Positions 34,791 through 43,375 of a DNA stretch of 64,000 nucleotides are shown here, in pieces. Location: positions 6,100 through 70,099 of the forward strand of contig JBNKWI010000007.1 of NCBI GenBank assembly GCA_050299695.1. The letters run 5' to 3'. Each line of letters starts with the position of its first letter. Positions within the stretch are counted from its first letter, which is position 1. The notes under the pieces are model-generated. The model saw nothing but the letters and a program-made list of their open reading frames with translations. It made no database searches and was not told where the DNA came from. The DNA comes from Ovoidimarina sp050299695 (lineage in GTDB: Bacteria; Pseudomonadota; Alphaproteobacteria; Rhodobacterales; Rhodobacteraceae). The translations under genes were made by a program, and so were the position numbers.

Positions 34791-36623
34791 CTAGAGGAAA
34801 TACCGTTCGGTCGTACCGCCCGGGTCGAAGCGCAGCGTGAAGGTCTTGGCATAGAGGTTGTTGTCGTCGAGCTGAAACCGCCCGAAGCGGCGGTCGAGCG
34901 GAAAGGCGCTGTCGTCCGGCCGCGGCTCGGGCCGATGCAGGTTCTCGAGCGCCAGCGCCGCGATCAGCGATTCCACCAGGATGACCGGCGAGACATGCTG
35001 GCCGAGGCATTTGTGGCGCTGATAGCCGTAATGCAGATAGTGCCGCTCCTCCCGCCCGAGGATAAACGCGCCGGGGTTCTCGCAATCCTGCATCGCCGAG
35101 CCATGCGCCGCGAAGATCAGCGTGCCCGCGCGGATCGGTCGGCTCCCCGCAATGGTCGCGCCGTCGGCGCGGCATTCCCTGAGCAGCGTCTCGGCCTGCG
35201 GCTGCAACCTCAACGCCTCGAAGACGTAGAGACGCAGCTTCCCGCGGCTCTCCGCGACGTCCCGGCCTTCGAGCACGTTCAGGGCAAGATCGCGGGCCTC
35301 CTCGAAACTGCCGGTGCTGCCCGAAGCGTACTCGCCCTCCTTCAGCCGGATCATCGCATCGAGCATCCGGCAGGTCGCCTCTTCCTGCCCGGCGACGGCG
35401 CCCACGACGGTGCCCATGACATTCTCGGCGATCCGAAGGTCGCCGACCCGCGCCGGATCGACCGCGGGGTCGGGCGAATAGGCGCCGACGGCGCAACCCA
35501 TCTGCAGTTTCAGGAGCCGGGTCAGCATGGTGTCGGGCACGTCCCTGCCGGCTTCCAGGTCCGCACGCCGGAGCGCCACCTCTCGCAGAAGGTAGACCAG
35601 CAGTTCGCGGCAGGCCCGGACGCCCAGCGCCTGCACCTCCACGTCCTTCTGCACGTTGTTGAAGAAATTCTGGAACGCGGCCTTGATCCATTCATAGACC
35701 GTCGCCTCGTCCGGGATCACGCCGTCCCCCCGCGAAAGCGCGGAATCGGGGAGGGCGACGGTGCTGCCGTCAGGACGCGTGAGGCTGGTGGGCAGCGGCG
35801 TCACCCCGTCCGGCCCCGCGACCTTTGCGCCGTAAAGCCGCAGCATCTCGTCGCTCAACTCGAACCGGCCCCGCTCCGCGGCGGCAGGCACGCCAAGATA
35901 ATGATGCGACAGTGTCACGGGCACGAACCGGGCCAGCGCCGGCACAAGGTCGATCTCGGGCGCGCCGGTGCGCAGGGCAGCACCGACAGCGCGCTTCAGG
36001 CGCGCCATGCAGTCGCCGTGGACGAGGTCGGTGATCGTCCCGGGATCCTCCCGGCTGACGACCGTGGTCAGAAGCCGCTTGTCCTCGACATACTTTCCCG
36101 CGTCGTCGGTGCCGAGAATGAAGCTGTCGAAACCGCCATTCGCTGCGGGCGTCATCGACTTGGCCATCTCGCGCCCGTAGGGATCGACGGTGAACTCGTC
36201 ATGGCGCGACAGCACGTCACGAACGGTGTCGCCGTCGGCGACGAGAACCGGCCCGAACGGTGGTTGAAAGAGTTTCCCGGTCGCCCGGATCTCGGCCAGC
36301 ATCGGGTAGGGGCGATATTTCAGGAAGAACCCGTAGACGGCGCCGACCGCACGGCCCTGCCGGGTCGCGGCCCCGGTCAGAGCCCGCAGCTCGTCAGCCT
36401 CGTCGGCGGCCAGGCTTCCCGCCGCGGCCTTCCCCGACAGTTCCGCAAGGCGCGCCGTATCGACGGGGTTTGCCTCGATGATTTTCGCGACGGTCGGGTG
36501 GAAGGAACCCAGCGCCTCGGCGAAATGCGTCTTGAGATAGCCGATATCCGGGGCTGCGGTCTCAACCGGGGCCGCCGGAGCAGAGCGGCTCTCGAGCCAA
36601 TCCTTGAAATCAATTCTCAACAT
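34791..36623 (-). CDS. Divergent cytochrome P450
   Basis: A 610-residue haem-thiolate monooxygenase-like protein, longer than usual bacterial P450s (about 400-470). The I-helix stretch VVGAVAGQEEATCRM replaces the common AGxDTT, the K-helix ExxR is EALR at about 469-472, and the haem loop HYGYQRHKCLGQHVSP places the thiolate at about Cys539; the first Phe of the consensus FxxGxxxCxG is Tyr. The arrangement recalls P450 domains of fatty-acid oxygenases such as fungal Ppo proteins, but no peroxidase domain is present. No ferredoxin or reductase gene is adjacent. The substrate is unknown. Confidence 0.82.
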   Translation of the reverse strand: MLRIDFKDWLESRSAPAAPVETAAPDIGYLKTHFAEALGSFHPTVAKIIEANPVDTARLAELSGKAAAGSLAADEADELRALTGAATRQGRAVGAVYGFFLKYRPYPMLAEIRATGKLFQPPFGPVLVADGDTVRDVLSRHDEFTVDPYGREMAKSMTPAANGGFDSFILGTDDAGKYVEDKRLLTTVVSREDPGTITDLVHGDCMARLKRAVGAALRTGAPEIDLVPALARFVPVTLSHHYLGVPAAAERGRFELSDEMLRLYGAKVAGPDGVTPLPTSLTRPDGSTVALPDSALSRGDGVIPDEATVYEWIKAAFQNFFNNVQKDVEVQALGVRACRELLVYLLREVALRRADLEAGRDVPDTMLTRLLKLQMGCAVGAYSPDPAVDPARVGDLRIAENVMGTVVGAVAGQEEATCRMLDAMIRLKEGEYASGSTGSFEEARDLALNVLEGRDVAESRGKLRLYVFEALRLQPQAETLLRECRADGATIAGSRPIRAGTLIFAAHGSAMQDCENPGAFILGREERHYLHYGYQRHKCLGQHVSPVILVESLIAALALENLHRPEPRPDDSAFPLDRRFGRFQLDDNNLYAKTFTLRFDPGGTTERYFL

Positions 36624-36767
36624 CGTCCGACCTGACCCAATGCCTGCAGGTTCGTTTGCCTTCCCGCAAGGTGCCCGGCGGCCCCTCGCGGTTCGGACGA
36701 GAGACAGCTTAGCCGTGCGGCTCGGTGCCGGCTAGCCCCTCGCCAATGGCAATTCAGATTGCCGAGA

Positions 36768-37034
36768 TCAGACCGTGGCGCCCTTGTGCCGGATCGCGCA
36801 TCCCATTAGCGCGGCGCAGATGCCGACGACCATCGCGATCGCCAGATCGTAGGGATTGATCGCGGAGAACGAGAACGCGTTGAAGATCAGTGTCTCCAGC
36901 ACGCCGATCCCCACGCCCAGTAGCGCCGCGACAAGCCAGCGCCGGGTCATCATCCCGAGCGCCAGCCCGACGATCCCCGGCAGACTCAGGATGTTGCCGC
37001 CGACGGTTCCGAGAAAATCGAGAAAATTCAACAT
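36768..37034 (-). CDS. Small membrane protein of unknown function
   Basis: An 88-residue protein with three hydrophobic segments: TVGGNILSLPGIVGLALGMM, WLVAALLGVGIGVLETLIFN and YDLAIAMVVGICAALMGCAI. No family was recognised. The start at 37034 is preceded by AAGGGTGATGGG. It begins 45 bp after the napC stop on the same strand and may be a last, optional member of the nap operon; equally it may be independent. Confidence 0.65.
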   Translation of the reverse strand: MLNFLDFLGTVGGNILSLPGIVGLALGMMTRRWLVAALLGVGIGVLETLIFNAFSFSAINPYDLAIAMVVGICAALMGCAIRHKGATV

Positions 37035-37079
37035 CCCATCACCCTTTGACTTTCCGGCGCGCCCACGCGGCCGCGCTGC

Positions 37080-37772
37080 TCATTCGGTGGTTCCGAGGTA
37101 GGATCGGATCTCCGCCACTTCCGTGAATCCACGCGCCGGAGTTTCCGCCGCCAGTCGCTCGACCACATGCCGGTATTCCTCGAGATACCCCGGCGCCAGT
37201 TCATGCGCGATGCCCTGGTGGCAATCGATACAGGTCTTGCCCTCGTCCAGCGCGGTCTGGTGGTTCTGCCCTGCCCGCTTCTCCTGCTGGGTAAAGTCCA
37301 TGAACTCGAAATCGTGGCAGTTGCGGCATTCCCGGCTGTCGGAGGCTTTCATCTTGGCCCAGACGAGCGAGGCCATGTGAAGCCGCCGCTCCTCGTACTT
37401 CTCCGGCGTGTCGATGGTGCCGAGCACCTCGTGATAGACGTCCTTCACGGCCATGATCTTCGCCTTGACCTTGTGCTGCCATTCGTGCGGCACGTGGCAA
37501 TCCGGGCAGGTGGCGCGGACGCCGGAATGGTTGTTGTAATGCACGGTCTCGCGGTACTCGCCGAGATTGGTCTCCATCGTGTGGCAGGAAGTGCAGAATT
37601 CCTCGGTGTTTGTAAGCTCCAGCGACCAGTTGAACCCACCCCAGACCACGATCCCGGCAAGGAAGCCCGCGATCAGGGTGAAGCCGATGCTTAGGACGGA
37701 GACCGGGCTCCAGAAGCCGGTCCAGAGCCTCCGCAGGAGGCCGCGTTTCGGGGTGTTGTTCGGGTCTGCCAT
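37080..37772 (-). CDS. napC: NapC/NirT-type tetrahaem cytochrome c
   Basis: A 230-residue membrane-anchored cytochrome that passes electrons from quinol to the periplasmic NapAB. A single N-terminal helix (about 25-47) is followed by four CxxCH haem sites: CTSCH 60-64, CPDCH 89-93, CRNCH 149-153 and CIDCH 181-185. It is the seventh gene of the nap operon, 24 bp after napB. Confidence 0.97.
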   Translation of the reverse strand: MADPNNTPKRGLLRRLWTGFWSPVSVLSIGFTLIAGFLAGIVVWGGFNWSLELTNTEEFCTSCHTMETNLGEYRETVHYNNHSGVRATCPDCHVPHEWQHKVKAKIMAVKDVYHEVLGTIDTPEKYEERRLHMASLVWAKMKASDSRECRNCHDFEFMDFTQQEKRAGQNHQTALDEGKTCIDCHQGIAHELAPGYLEEYRHVVERLAAETPARGFTEVAEIRSYLGTTE

Positions 37773-37796
37773 CGCTCCCTCTCCCTTGCGCCGCGG

Positions 37797-38237
37797 TCAG
37801 TTCGAGTTCGAGGGTTCGAAGACGTTGCCCACCAGCGCGGGCGCATTGGCCTGGGGAACGTGGCACTGGTTGCAGAACCAGCGGGTCCCGGCCACGGTGT
37901 CGAGCTGGTTCCCAGCGCGGTCGAGATAGTGGGTCATCGACAACGTCGGCGCACCGCGGTCGCCGGCATTGGTCCAGTCATGGCAGCTCAGGCACTGGTT
38001 GGTGCGCAGATCCATCTGGTACTGGTCGATCGAATGGGGGATCAGCGGCGGCTGCTGCCGGTAGTTCCGCACGACCCGGCCCTCCATCTGCTGGTGGATG
38101 TCGTCGATCGGGACGGTTTCGTCCACCTCGCCCCCGCGCAGGCTCCGGAGCGTGCCGGAGGATTGCGCGACGGCAATCCCGGCGAGGATCGTCATGGTCG
38201 CCAGGGCGGCCACCGCTGCATGGACCGATCGTTTCAT
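37797..38237 (-). CDS. napB: Periplasmic nitrate reductase dihaem subunit NapB
   Basis: A 146-residue exported dihaem cytochrome that feeds electrons to NapA. A signal peptide covers about residues 1-25 (cleavage near AVAQ), and two haem sites are CLSCH at 82-86 and CNQCH at 122-126; SMTHYL and the HQQMEGRVV region are typical. GGAGGAA precedes the start at 38237. It lies 21 bp after napH. Confidence 0.97.
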   Translation of the reverse strand: MKRSVHAAVAALATMTILAGIAVAQSSGTLRSLRGGEVDETVPIDDIHQQMEGRVVRNYRQQPPLIPHSIDQYQMDLRTNQCLSCHDWTNAGDRGAPTLSMTHYLDRAGNQLDTVAGTRWFCNQCHVPQANAPALVGNVFEPSNSN

Positions 38238-38258
38238 CTGGTTCCTCCGTTCTTCCGT

Positions 38259-39155
38259 TCAGGCGGCCCGCTGGCGGCGCGCGTTGTCCGCCGGTTCGGT
38301 GGCGTCGAACCGGTGGGTGAAGGTGAAGACGTCTACCGAGCAGACGTCGATGCAGCGACCGCAATTGGTGCAGTCGGGTGACAGGATCAGGGGCGTGTCG
38401 CCGGGCCCGCCCTTGAGCGCCGGGGAGATCACCTGGCTTTCCGGGCAGACGGCGTAGCAATCCATGCAGTCGTCGCAGGCGGCGCGGTTGCGGGCGCTGA
38501 TGCGCAGGAGGCTCCTTGCGCCGACGAAGCCGTAGAAGGCGCCGACCGGGCAGAGATGCCCGCACCAGCCGCGGCGGGACACGAGAAGGTCGAAGACGAA
38601 GACCGCCGCCACCACCGCCCAGGCAAAGCCCATGCCGAAGACGAGCCCGCGATGCACCATCGTGACCGGGTTGACCGCCTCCCAGGCGATGGTGCCGGTG
38701 AGCGCGGAGACGGCGAGCACGGTCGCGAGAAGCCAGAGCCGCGCGGAGCGCTTCGGCTGCCAGCCCTTCGGAAGGCCGAGCCTGTCATGCAGCCAATAGG
38801 CCGCGTCGGTGACCGGGTTGATCGGGCAAACCCAGGAGCAGTAAACCCGCCCGCCAATCGGCGCGTAGGCGGCAAGCACGATGACCGCGCCGGTGAGAGC
38901 CGTCATTTCCGGCCAGTGCCCGGCCGCGACGCTTTGCAGGAGCACCAGCGGGTCGGTCAGCGGCAGGAGGCCGAAGGTCCGCGACCCGGCCAGCGTTCCC
39001 GCGACCCACCAGAGGCCGAACCACGGCCCGAGCAGGAACAGCGCAAGAAAGAAGGCCTGGCTCGCCCGGCGGAGGAGGAGATAGCGATGCGCCCCGATCC
39101 AGCCCTTGATCCGGACCGCTTCCTGCCCGGTGGGAAGCCGCGCCCGGTCGCTCAT
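38259..39155 (-). CDS. napH: Quinol dehydrogenase membrane component NapH
   Basis: A 298-residue membrane iron-sulfur protein with about four helices and two cytoplasmic-type 4Fe-4S clusters near the C-terminus (CDDCMDCYAVCPESQV and CTNCGRCIDVCSVDV). The CxxxCP motifs YCSWVCPINP and GHLCPVG are NapH hallmarks. The start at 39155 overlaps the napG stop by 4 bp (ATGA) and has GGAGG upstream. With NapG it offers a second route from quinol to NapA. Confidence 0.96.
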   Translation of the reverse strand: MSDRARLPTGQEAVRIKGWIGAHRYLLLRRASQAFFLALFLLGPWFGLWWVAGTLAGSRTFGLLPLTDPLVLLQSVAAGHWPEMTALTGAVIVLAAYAPIGGRVYCSWVCPINPVTDAAYWLHDRLGLPKGWQPKRSARLWLLATVLAVSALTGTIAWEAVNPVTMVHRGLVFGMGFAWAVVAAVFVFDLLVSRRGWCGHLCPVGAFYGFVGARSLLRISARNRAACDDCMDCYAVCPESQVISPALKGGPGDTPLILSPDCTNCGRCIDVCSVDVFTFTHRFDATEPADNARRQRAA

Positions 39156-39943
39156 TGTCCTGCCTCCGGCAGCCTGAAAGTCGGCTCGAAGGCGCCTTCC
39201 GGCACGCGGTCGGGCAGGTCGATGATCCCCTCGACCACCGGGCCGCCGTTCCGCTCCCGCTCTTCCCAGCCCTTGCGGTAATGCTCCGCCGAGGCGCCGC
39301 GCGCGAGCCGCACCGGCAGCACCTTGATCGCCGCTTCCGGGAGGACGCAGCTTTTCTCGCAAAGCCCGCAGCCGGTGCAGCGCGCGGCGTGAACCGTGGG
39401 CGCGAAGATCGCGTGATGCCCGGAGCGCGTGTTGTGCGACGCTTCCAGCGTGATCGCCTCGTCGATCACCGGGCAGACCCGGTAGCAGACATCGCAGCGC
39501 AGCCCGAGGAAGTTCAGGCAGTTCTCCTGGTCGACCAGCACCGCGGTGCCCATCCGCGCGTCGTCGATATCCTCGAGCGCCGGGTCGAGCGCGCCGGTCG
39601 GACAGGCCGCGACGCAGGGGATGTCCTCGCACATCTCGCAGGCCACCTCGCGCGCGGTGAAATAGGGCGTGCCGGTGGCCGGGCCGTCGGCGCCCAGTTC
39701 CGCCAGTTTCAGCGTGTCGTAGGGGCAGTCCCGCACGCAGAGCCCGCAGCGAATGCAGGCGGAAAGAAACGCGTCCTCCGGCAGCGCCCCGGGCGGGCGC
39801 AGCGCCTGCGCCGGCAGCGCCCTGGCGTCGTGCGTGAGCCAGGCGAGCGCGCTTCCCGCCACCGCACAGCCGCCCGCCATCCGCGCCGTCTCCCTCAGGA
39901 AGCGGCGGCGGTCCGGCGCGCGCGGGCGTTGTGTGGCGAGCAT
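39152..39943 (-). CDS. napG: Ferredoxin-type protein NapG
   Basis: A 263-residue exported iron-sulfur protein. A twin-arginine signal (RRRFLRETARMAGG) is followed by four 4Fe-4S cysteine groups: CIRCGLCVRDCP, CEMCEDIPCVAACP, CDVCYRVCP and CTGCGLCEKSCV. It works with NapH to deliver electrons to NapA. It starts 19 bp after the napA stop and overlaps napH by 4 bp. Confidence 0.96.
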   Translation of the reverse strand: MLATQRPRAPDRRRFLRETARMAGGCAVAGSALAWLTHDARALPAQALRPPGALPEDAFLSACIRCGLCVRDCPYDTLKLAELGADGPATGTPYFTAREVACEMCEDIPCVAACPTGALDPALEDIDDARMGTAVLVDQENCLNFLGLRCDVCYRVCPVIDEAITLEASHNTRSGHHAIFAPTVHAARCTGCGLCEKSCVLPEAAIKVLPVRLARGASAEHYRKGWEERERNGGPVVEGIIDLPDRVPEGAFEPTFRLPEAGQ

Positions 39944-39962
39944 CCCCGTTTCCCCGCCCCGC

Positions 39963-42452
39963 TCAGGCGCGCTCCACCTTGCAGGCGCATTTCTTGAAGT
40001 CGGTCTCCTTCGAAAGCGGGCAGGTCGCGTCGAGCGTCAGCTTGTTGATCAGCTGCCCCTCGTCGAACCAGGGCACGAAGACCAGCCCGCGCGGCGGCTT
40101 GTTGCGGCCCCGCGTCTCCACCCGGCTCAGCATCTCGCCGCGGCGGGTGGAGATCAGGATCTCCTGTCCGCGCCGCAGCCCGCGCGCCTCTGCATCCTCG
40201 GGATGCATGAACACCACAGCCGCCGGGAACGCGCGGTGCAGCTCCGGCACCCGGCGGGTCATCGACCCCGAATGCCAGTGCTCCAGCACCCGGCCGGTGC
40301 TGAGCCAGAGATCGTATTCCTCGTCCGGGCTCTCGGCGGGCGGTTCGTAGGGCGCGAAGATGATGTTCGCCTTGCCGTCGGGCTTGCCGTAGAACTCGAT
40401 ATCCGCGCCCGCCGTCACATAGGGGTCATAGCCCTCGCGGAACCGGTAGAGCGTCTCCTTGCCGTCGACCACAGGCCAGCGCAGCCCGCGCGCCTGATGG
40501 TACATGTCGAAATCCGCCAGGTCGTGGCCATGGCCGCGCCCGAAGGAGGCGTATTCCTCGAACAGCCCCTTCTGCACGTAGAACCCGAAATGCTCGGACT
40601 CCCGGTTGGCGAATCCCTCGGCCGTTTCGGACAGGGGGAACTTGTCCACGGTGCCGTTGGTGAACAGCACCTCGTAGAGCGTTTTCCCGGCCAGCTCGGG
40701 CATCTTCGCCACGTGCTCCGTGCCCCAGGCCTCCTCCACCGTGAAGCGCTTCGAGAATTCCATCAGCTGCCAGAGATCCGATTTCGCCTCGCCCGGCGCA
40801 TCGACCTGCTGCCGCCAGAACTGGGTGCGGCGCTCGGCATTGCCATAGGCGCCCTCCTTCTCCACCCACATCGCTGTGGGCAGGATCAGGTCGGCCGACA
40901 TCGCGGTTACGGTCGGGTAGGGGTCCGAGACGGCGATGAAGTTCTCCGGGTTGCGATAGCCCGGCCAGCCCTCCTCGTTGATGTTCGGCCCGGCCTGCAT
41001 GTTGTTGTTGCACTGCACCCAATAGGCGTTGAGCTTGCCGTCCTTCAGCATCCGGTGCTGCAGCACCGCGTGATAGCCGGGCTTGTCGGGGATCGTGCCC
41101 TCGGGGATGTTCCAGGCGGTCTCGCAGATCTGCCGGTGCTTTTCGTTGGTCACCACCATGTCGGCGGGCAGGCGATGCGCGAAGGTGCCGACCTCGCGCG
41201 CGGTGCCGCAGGCCGAGGGCTGGCCGGTGAGCGAGAAGGGCGAGTTGCCCGGCTCGGAGATCTTCCCGGTCAGGAGATGCACGTTGTAGCAGAGCGAGTT
41301 CACCCAGGAGCCGCGGCTGTGCTGGTTGAACCCCATCGTCCAGAGCGACATCACCTTGCGGGTCGGGTCGGCATATTGCTGCGCCAGCTTCTCGAGCTTG
41401 GCCACCGGCACGCCCGACAGCTCCGACACCGTCTCGGCGGTATAGGGCGCGACCGAGGCGGCATACTCGTCGAACCCGATCGGCGCCATCTTGCCCGAGT
41501 TCGGGTTCGCCGCCGCCTGCTGCAGCGGATTGTCGTCGCGCAACCCGTAGCCGATATCGGTATCGGTCTTCACCAGGTTGACGTGCTTGTCCATGAACGC
41601 CCAGTTCACCGCGTCGTTCTGGATAATGTAATTCGCGATGTAGTTCAGGATTGCGAGGTCGGTCTGCGGCGTGAAGACCATCGCGTTGTCGGCCAGCTCG
41701 AAGGAGCGGTGCTCGAAGGTCGAGAGCACATGCACCTGGCAGCCGGGCTTGGTGAGCCGCGTGTCGGTGAGCCGCGACCACAGGATCGGGTGCATTTCGG
41801 CCATGTTCGAGCCCCAGAGCACGAAAGTGTCCGCCGCCTCGAGGTCGTCATAGCAGCCCATCGGCTCGTCGATCCCGAAGGTGCGGATGAAGCCGACCAC
41901 TGCCGAGGCCATGCAGTGCCGGGCGTTGGGGTCGATATTGTTCGACCGGAACCCGGCCTTCATCAGCTTCGCGGCGGCGTAGCCTTCCCAGACGGTCCAC
42001 TGGCCCGAGCCGAACATGCCCACAGCGGTCGGCCCCTTTTCGGCGAGCGTCGCCTTCCACTTCTCGGCCATCACGTCGAAGGCCTCGTCCCAGCTCACCG
42101 GCTCGAACTCGCCGTTCTTGTCGTAGACGCCATTGGTCTTGCGCAGGAGCGGTGTGGTCAGGCGGTCCGCGCCATACATGATCTTCGACAGGAAATAGCC
42201 CTTGATGCAGTTCAGGCCCCGGTTCACCGGCGCGTCCGGATCGCCTTGGGTGGCAATCACCCGACCCTCCTTGGTGCCGACCAGCACCGAGCAGCCGGTG
42301 CCGCAGAACCGGCAGGGCGCCTTGTCCCAGCGGATGTCGGGCGCGCGGACCTGGGCGGCGGCCCCGTTCGGCAGGGCGATCCCGGCGGAGGCGGCCGTCG
42401 CTGCGGCGGCGGTCGCCTTGATGAAGTCTCGGCGCGATTTGGACAATGTCAT
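39963..42452 (-). CDS. napA: Periplasmic nitrate reductase catalytic subunit NapA
   Basis: Reduces nitrate to nitrite in the periplasm with a molybdenum bis-MGD cofactor. The 829-residue length is normal. A Tat signal SRRDFIKA begins at residue 6; the 4Fe-4S ligands are Cys47, Cys50, Cys54 and Cys82; the molybdenum ligand is Cys180 in PNARHCMASAV. The C-terminal dinucleotide-binding domain with DLWLSTGRVLEHWHSGSMT is present. It lies 16 bp after napD. Confidence 0.98.
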   Translation of the reverse strand: MTLSKSRRDFIKATAAAATAASAGIALPNGAAAQVRAPDIRWDKAPCRFCGTGCSVLVGTKEGRVIATQGDPDAPVNRGLNCIKGYFLSKIMYGADRLTTPLLRKTNGVYDKNGEFEPVSWDEAFDVMAEKWKATLAEKGPTAVGMFGSGQWTVWEGYAAAKLMKAGFRSNNIDPNARHCMASAVVGFIRTFGIDEPMGCYDDLEAADTFVLWGSNMAEMHPILWSRLTDTRLTKPGCQVHVLSTFEHRSFELADNAMVFTPQTDLAILNYIANYIIQNDAVNWAFMDKHVNLVKTDTDIGYGLRDDNPLQQAAANPNSGKMAPIGFDEYAASVAPYTAETVSELSGVPVAKLEKLAQQYADPTRKVMSLWTMGFNQHSRGSWVNSLCYNVHLLTGKISEPGNSPFSLTGQPSACGTAREVGTFAHRLPADMVVTNEKHRQICETAWNIPEGTIPDKPGYHAVLQHRMLKDGKLNAYWVQCNNNMQAGPNINEEGWPGYRNPENFIAVSDPYPTVTAMSADLILPTAMWVEKEGAYGNAERRTQFWRQQVDAPGEAKSDLWQLMEFSKRFTVEEAWGTEHVAKMPELAGKTLYEVLFTNGTVDKFPLSETAEGFANRESEHFGFYVQKGLFEEYASFGRGHGHDLADFDMYHQARGLRWPVVDGKETLYRFREGYDPYVTAGADIEFYGKPDGKANIIFAPYEPPAESPDEEYDLWLSTGRVLEHWHSGSMTRRVPELHRAFPAAVVFMHPEDAEARGLRRGQEILISTRRGEMLSRVETRGRNKPPRGLVFVPWFDEGQLINKLTLDATCPLSKETDFKKCACKVERA

Positions 42453-42468
42453 CGGAAGGCCTCCGGGA

Positions 42469-42738
42469 TCAGGCGGTTGGAAGGTCCGAGGCGGCGGGCG
42501 CGGCCGCCGGTTCCTCGAAATGGTGATAGGTGAGCGTCACGGTCAGCACGCCCGGGATCTGGTGCATCGCCATGATCCGCTCCGACGCCGCGAGGGTCTC
42601 GGTATCCTCCACGGTGACGACGATGCGGCCCCGCTCGGCGGCATGGACCTCGACGCCGTCGAGCCGCGCCAGGATGGCGGAGATCTCGCCATCCCGTCCC
42701 GGGGCCGCATGGACCAGGCAGCCGCAGATGTTCAGCAT
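42469..42738 (-). CDS. napD: NapA signal-peptide-binding chaperone NapD
   Basis: An 89-residue cytoplasmic chaperone that binds the Tat signal of NapA during cofactor insertion. The opening LNICGCLVHAAPGR and the late LTVTLTYHHFEE match the ferredoxin-like NapD fold. Its start overlaps the napF stop by 7 bp. Confidence 0.95.
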   Translation of the reverse strand: MLNICGCLVHAAPGRDGEISAILARLDGVEVHAAERGRIVVTVEDTETLAASERIMAMHQIPGVLTVTLTYHHFEEPAAAPAASDLPTA

Positions 42739-43241
42739 GGCGCCGCCTCCGCTTCGGTCGGCCGCCCGATCGGCGCGAGGCGGATCGCGCCGGCGGGGCA
42801 GGGCGCCACGCAGCCGCCGCAGCCGGTGCAGTCATCGGTCAGAAACACCGGCTCCGAGCGGCCGCCGAGCATCGGCCGGAAACGGATCGCCCGCGCGTCG
42901 CAATGGTCCTCGCAGGCCCGGCATTCCACGCCGCGGTGGGCCAGGCATCGCTCGCCGGCCTCGGCGCGCCAGAGCCAGGGTGCCGTCCCGGAGAGTGCGC
43001 CGGCATGGCAGGCCTCGGTGCAGGCAAGGCAGAAGGTACAGGCGCCGCGACGGGAATCGACGACCGGAAACCCCGCCGTATCCCGGCGAATGATCTCTTC
43101 CGGGCAGGCGGTCCCGCAGTCCCCGCATGTCGTGCAGAGGGTCCGGAACTCCCGTTCCAGCCCCGCTCCGGGCGGACGAATCGCAGGCATGCCGCGTCGG
43201 CCCCCGCGCAAGAAATCCCGTCTCGTCGAATGATCGAGCAA
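42732..43241 (-). CDS. napF: Ferredoxin-type protein NapF
   Basis: A 169-residue cytoplasmic iron-sulfur protein linked to NapA maturation. Three 4Fe-4S groups are seen: CTTCGDCGTACP, CTFCLACTEACH and CTGCGGCVAPCP, with a further CRACEDHC. The N-terminal STRRDFLRGGRR keeps the twin-arginine-like form seen in other NapF. Translation probably starts at the TTG at 43241, with a perfect GGAGG at 43251-43255, 9 nt away; the first ATG is only at codon 18, after the conserved N-terminus. It is the first gene of the operon; no napE is present. Confidence 0.93.
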   Translation of the reverse strand: MLDHSTRRDFLRGGRRGMPAIRPPGAGLEREFRTLCTTCGDCGTACPEEIIRRDTAGFPVVDSRRGACTFCLACTEACHAGALSGTAPWLWRAEAGERCLAHRGVECRACEDHCDARAIRFRPMLGGRSEPVFLTDDCTGCGGCVAPCPAGAIRLAPIGRPTEAEAAPC

Positions 43242-43311
43242 CGAAAATCGCCTCCGCGGTCAGGCCCGGTTCCCTTGACGGGACCATTTCATGCGGGGAA
43301 GCTCGTTGTCC

Positions 43312-43325
43312 TTGAGCTATCTCAA
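43312..43325. promoter_or_regulatory. FNR/DNR-type operator between napF and the Crp/Fnr-family gene
   Basis: The 14-bp sequence TTGAGCTATCTCAA is a perfect TTGAG-N4-CTCAA palindrome, close to the FNR consensus TTGAT-N4-ATCAA. It is 70 bp from the napF start and 50 bp from the regulator start, so one site could serve both divergent promoters. This layout is typical for Crp/Fnr-family regulators of nitrate and nitrogen-oxide metabolism. Confidence 0.75.
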
Positions 43326-43375
43326 GTGGCGGCGCGGGTGCGGGAAAAAGTTTTCGCTCCGTCAGGAGAGTTTCG

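Noticed and set aside
39753..42533. A 926-codon plus-strand frame antisense to napA and napG
   Set aside because: It lies opposite highly conserved Nap genes; the translation has no domain and a shadow composition.
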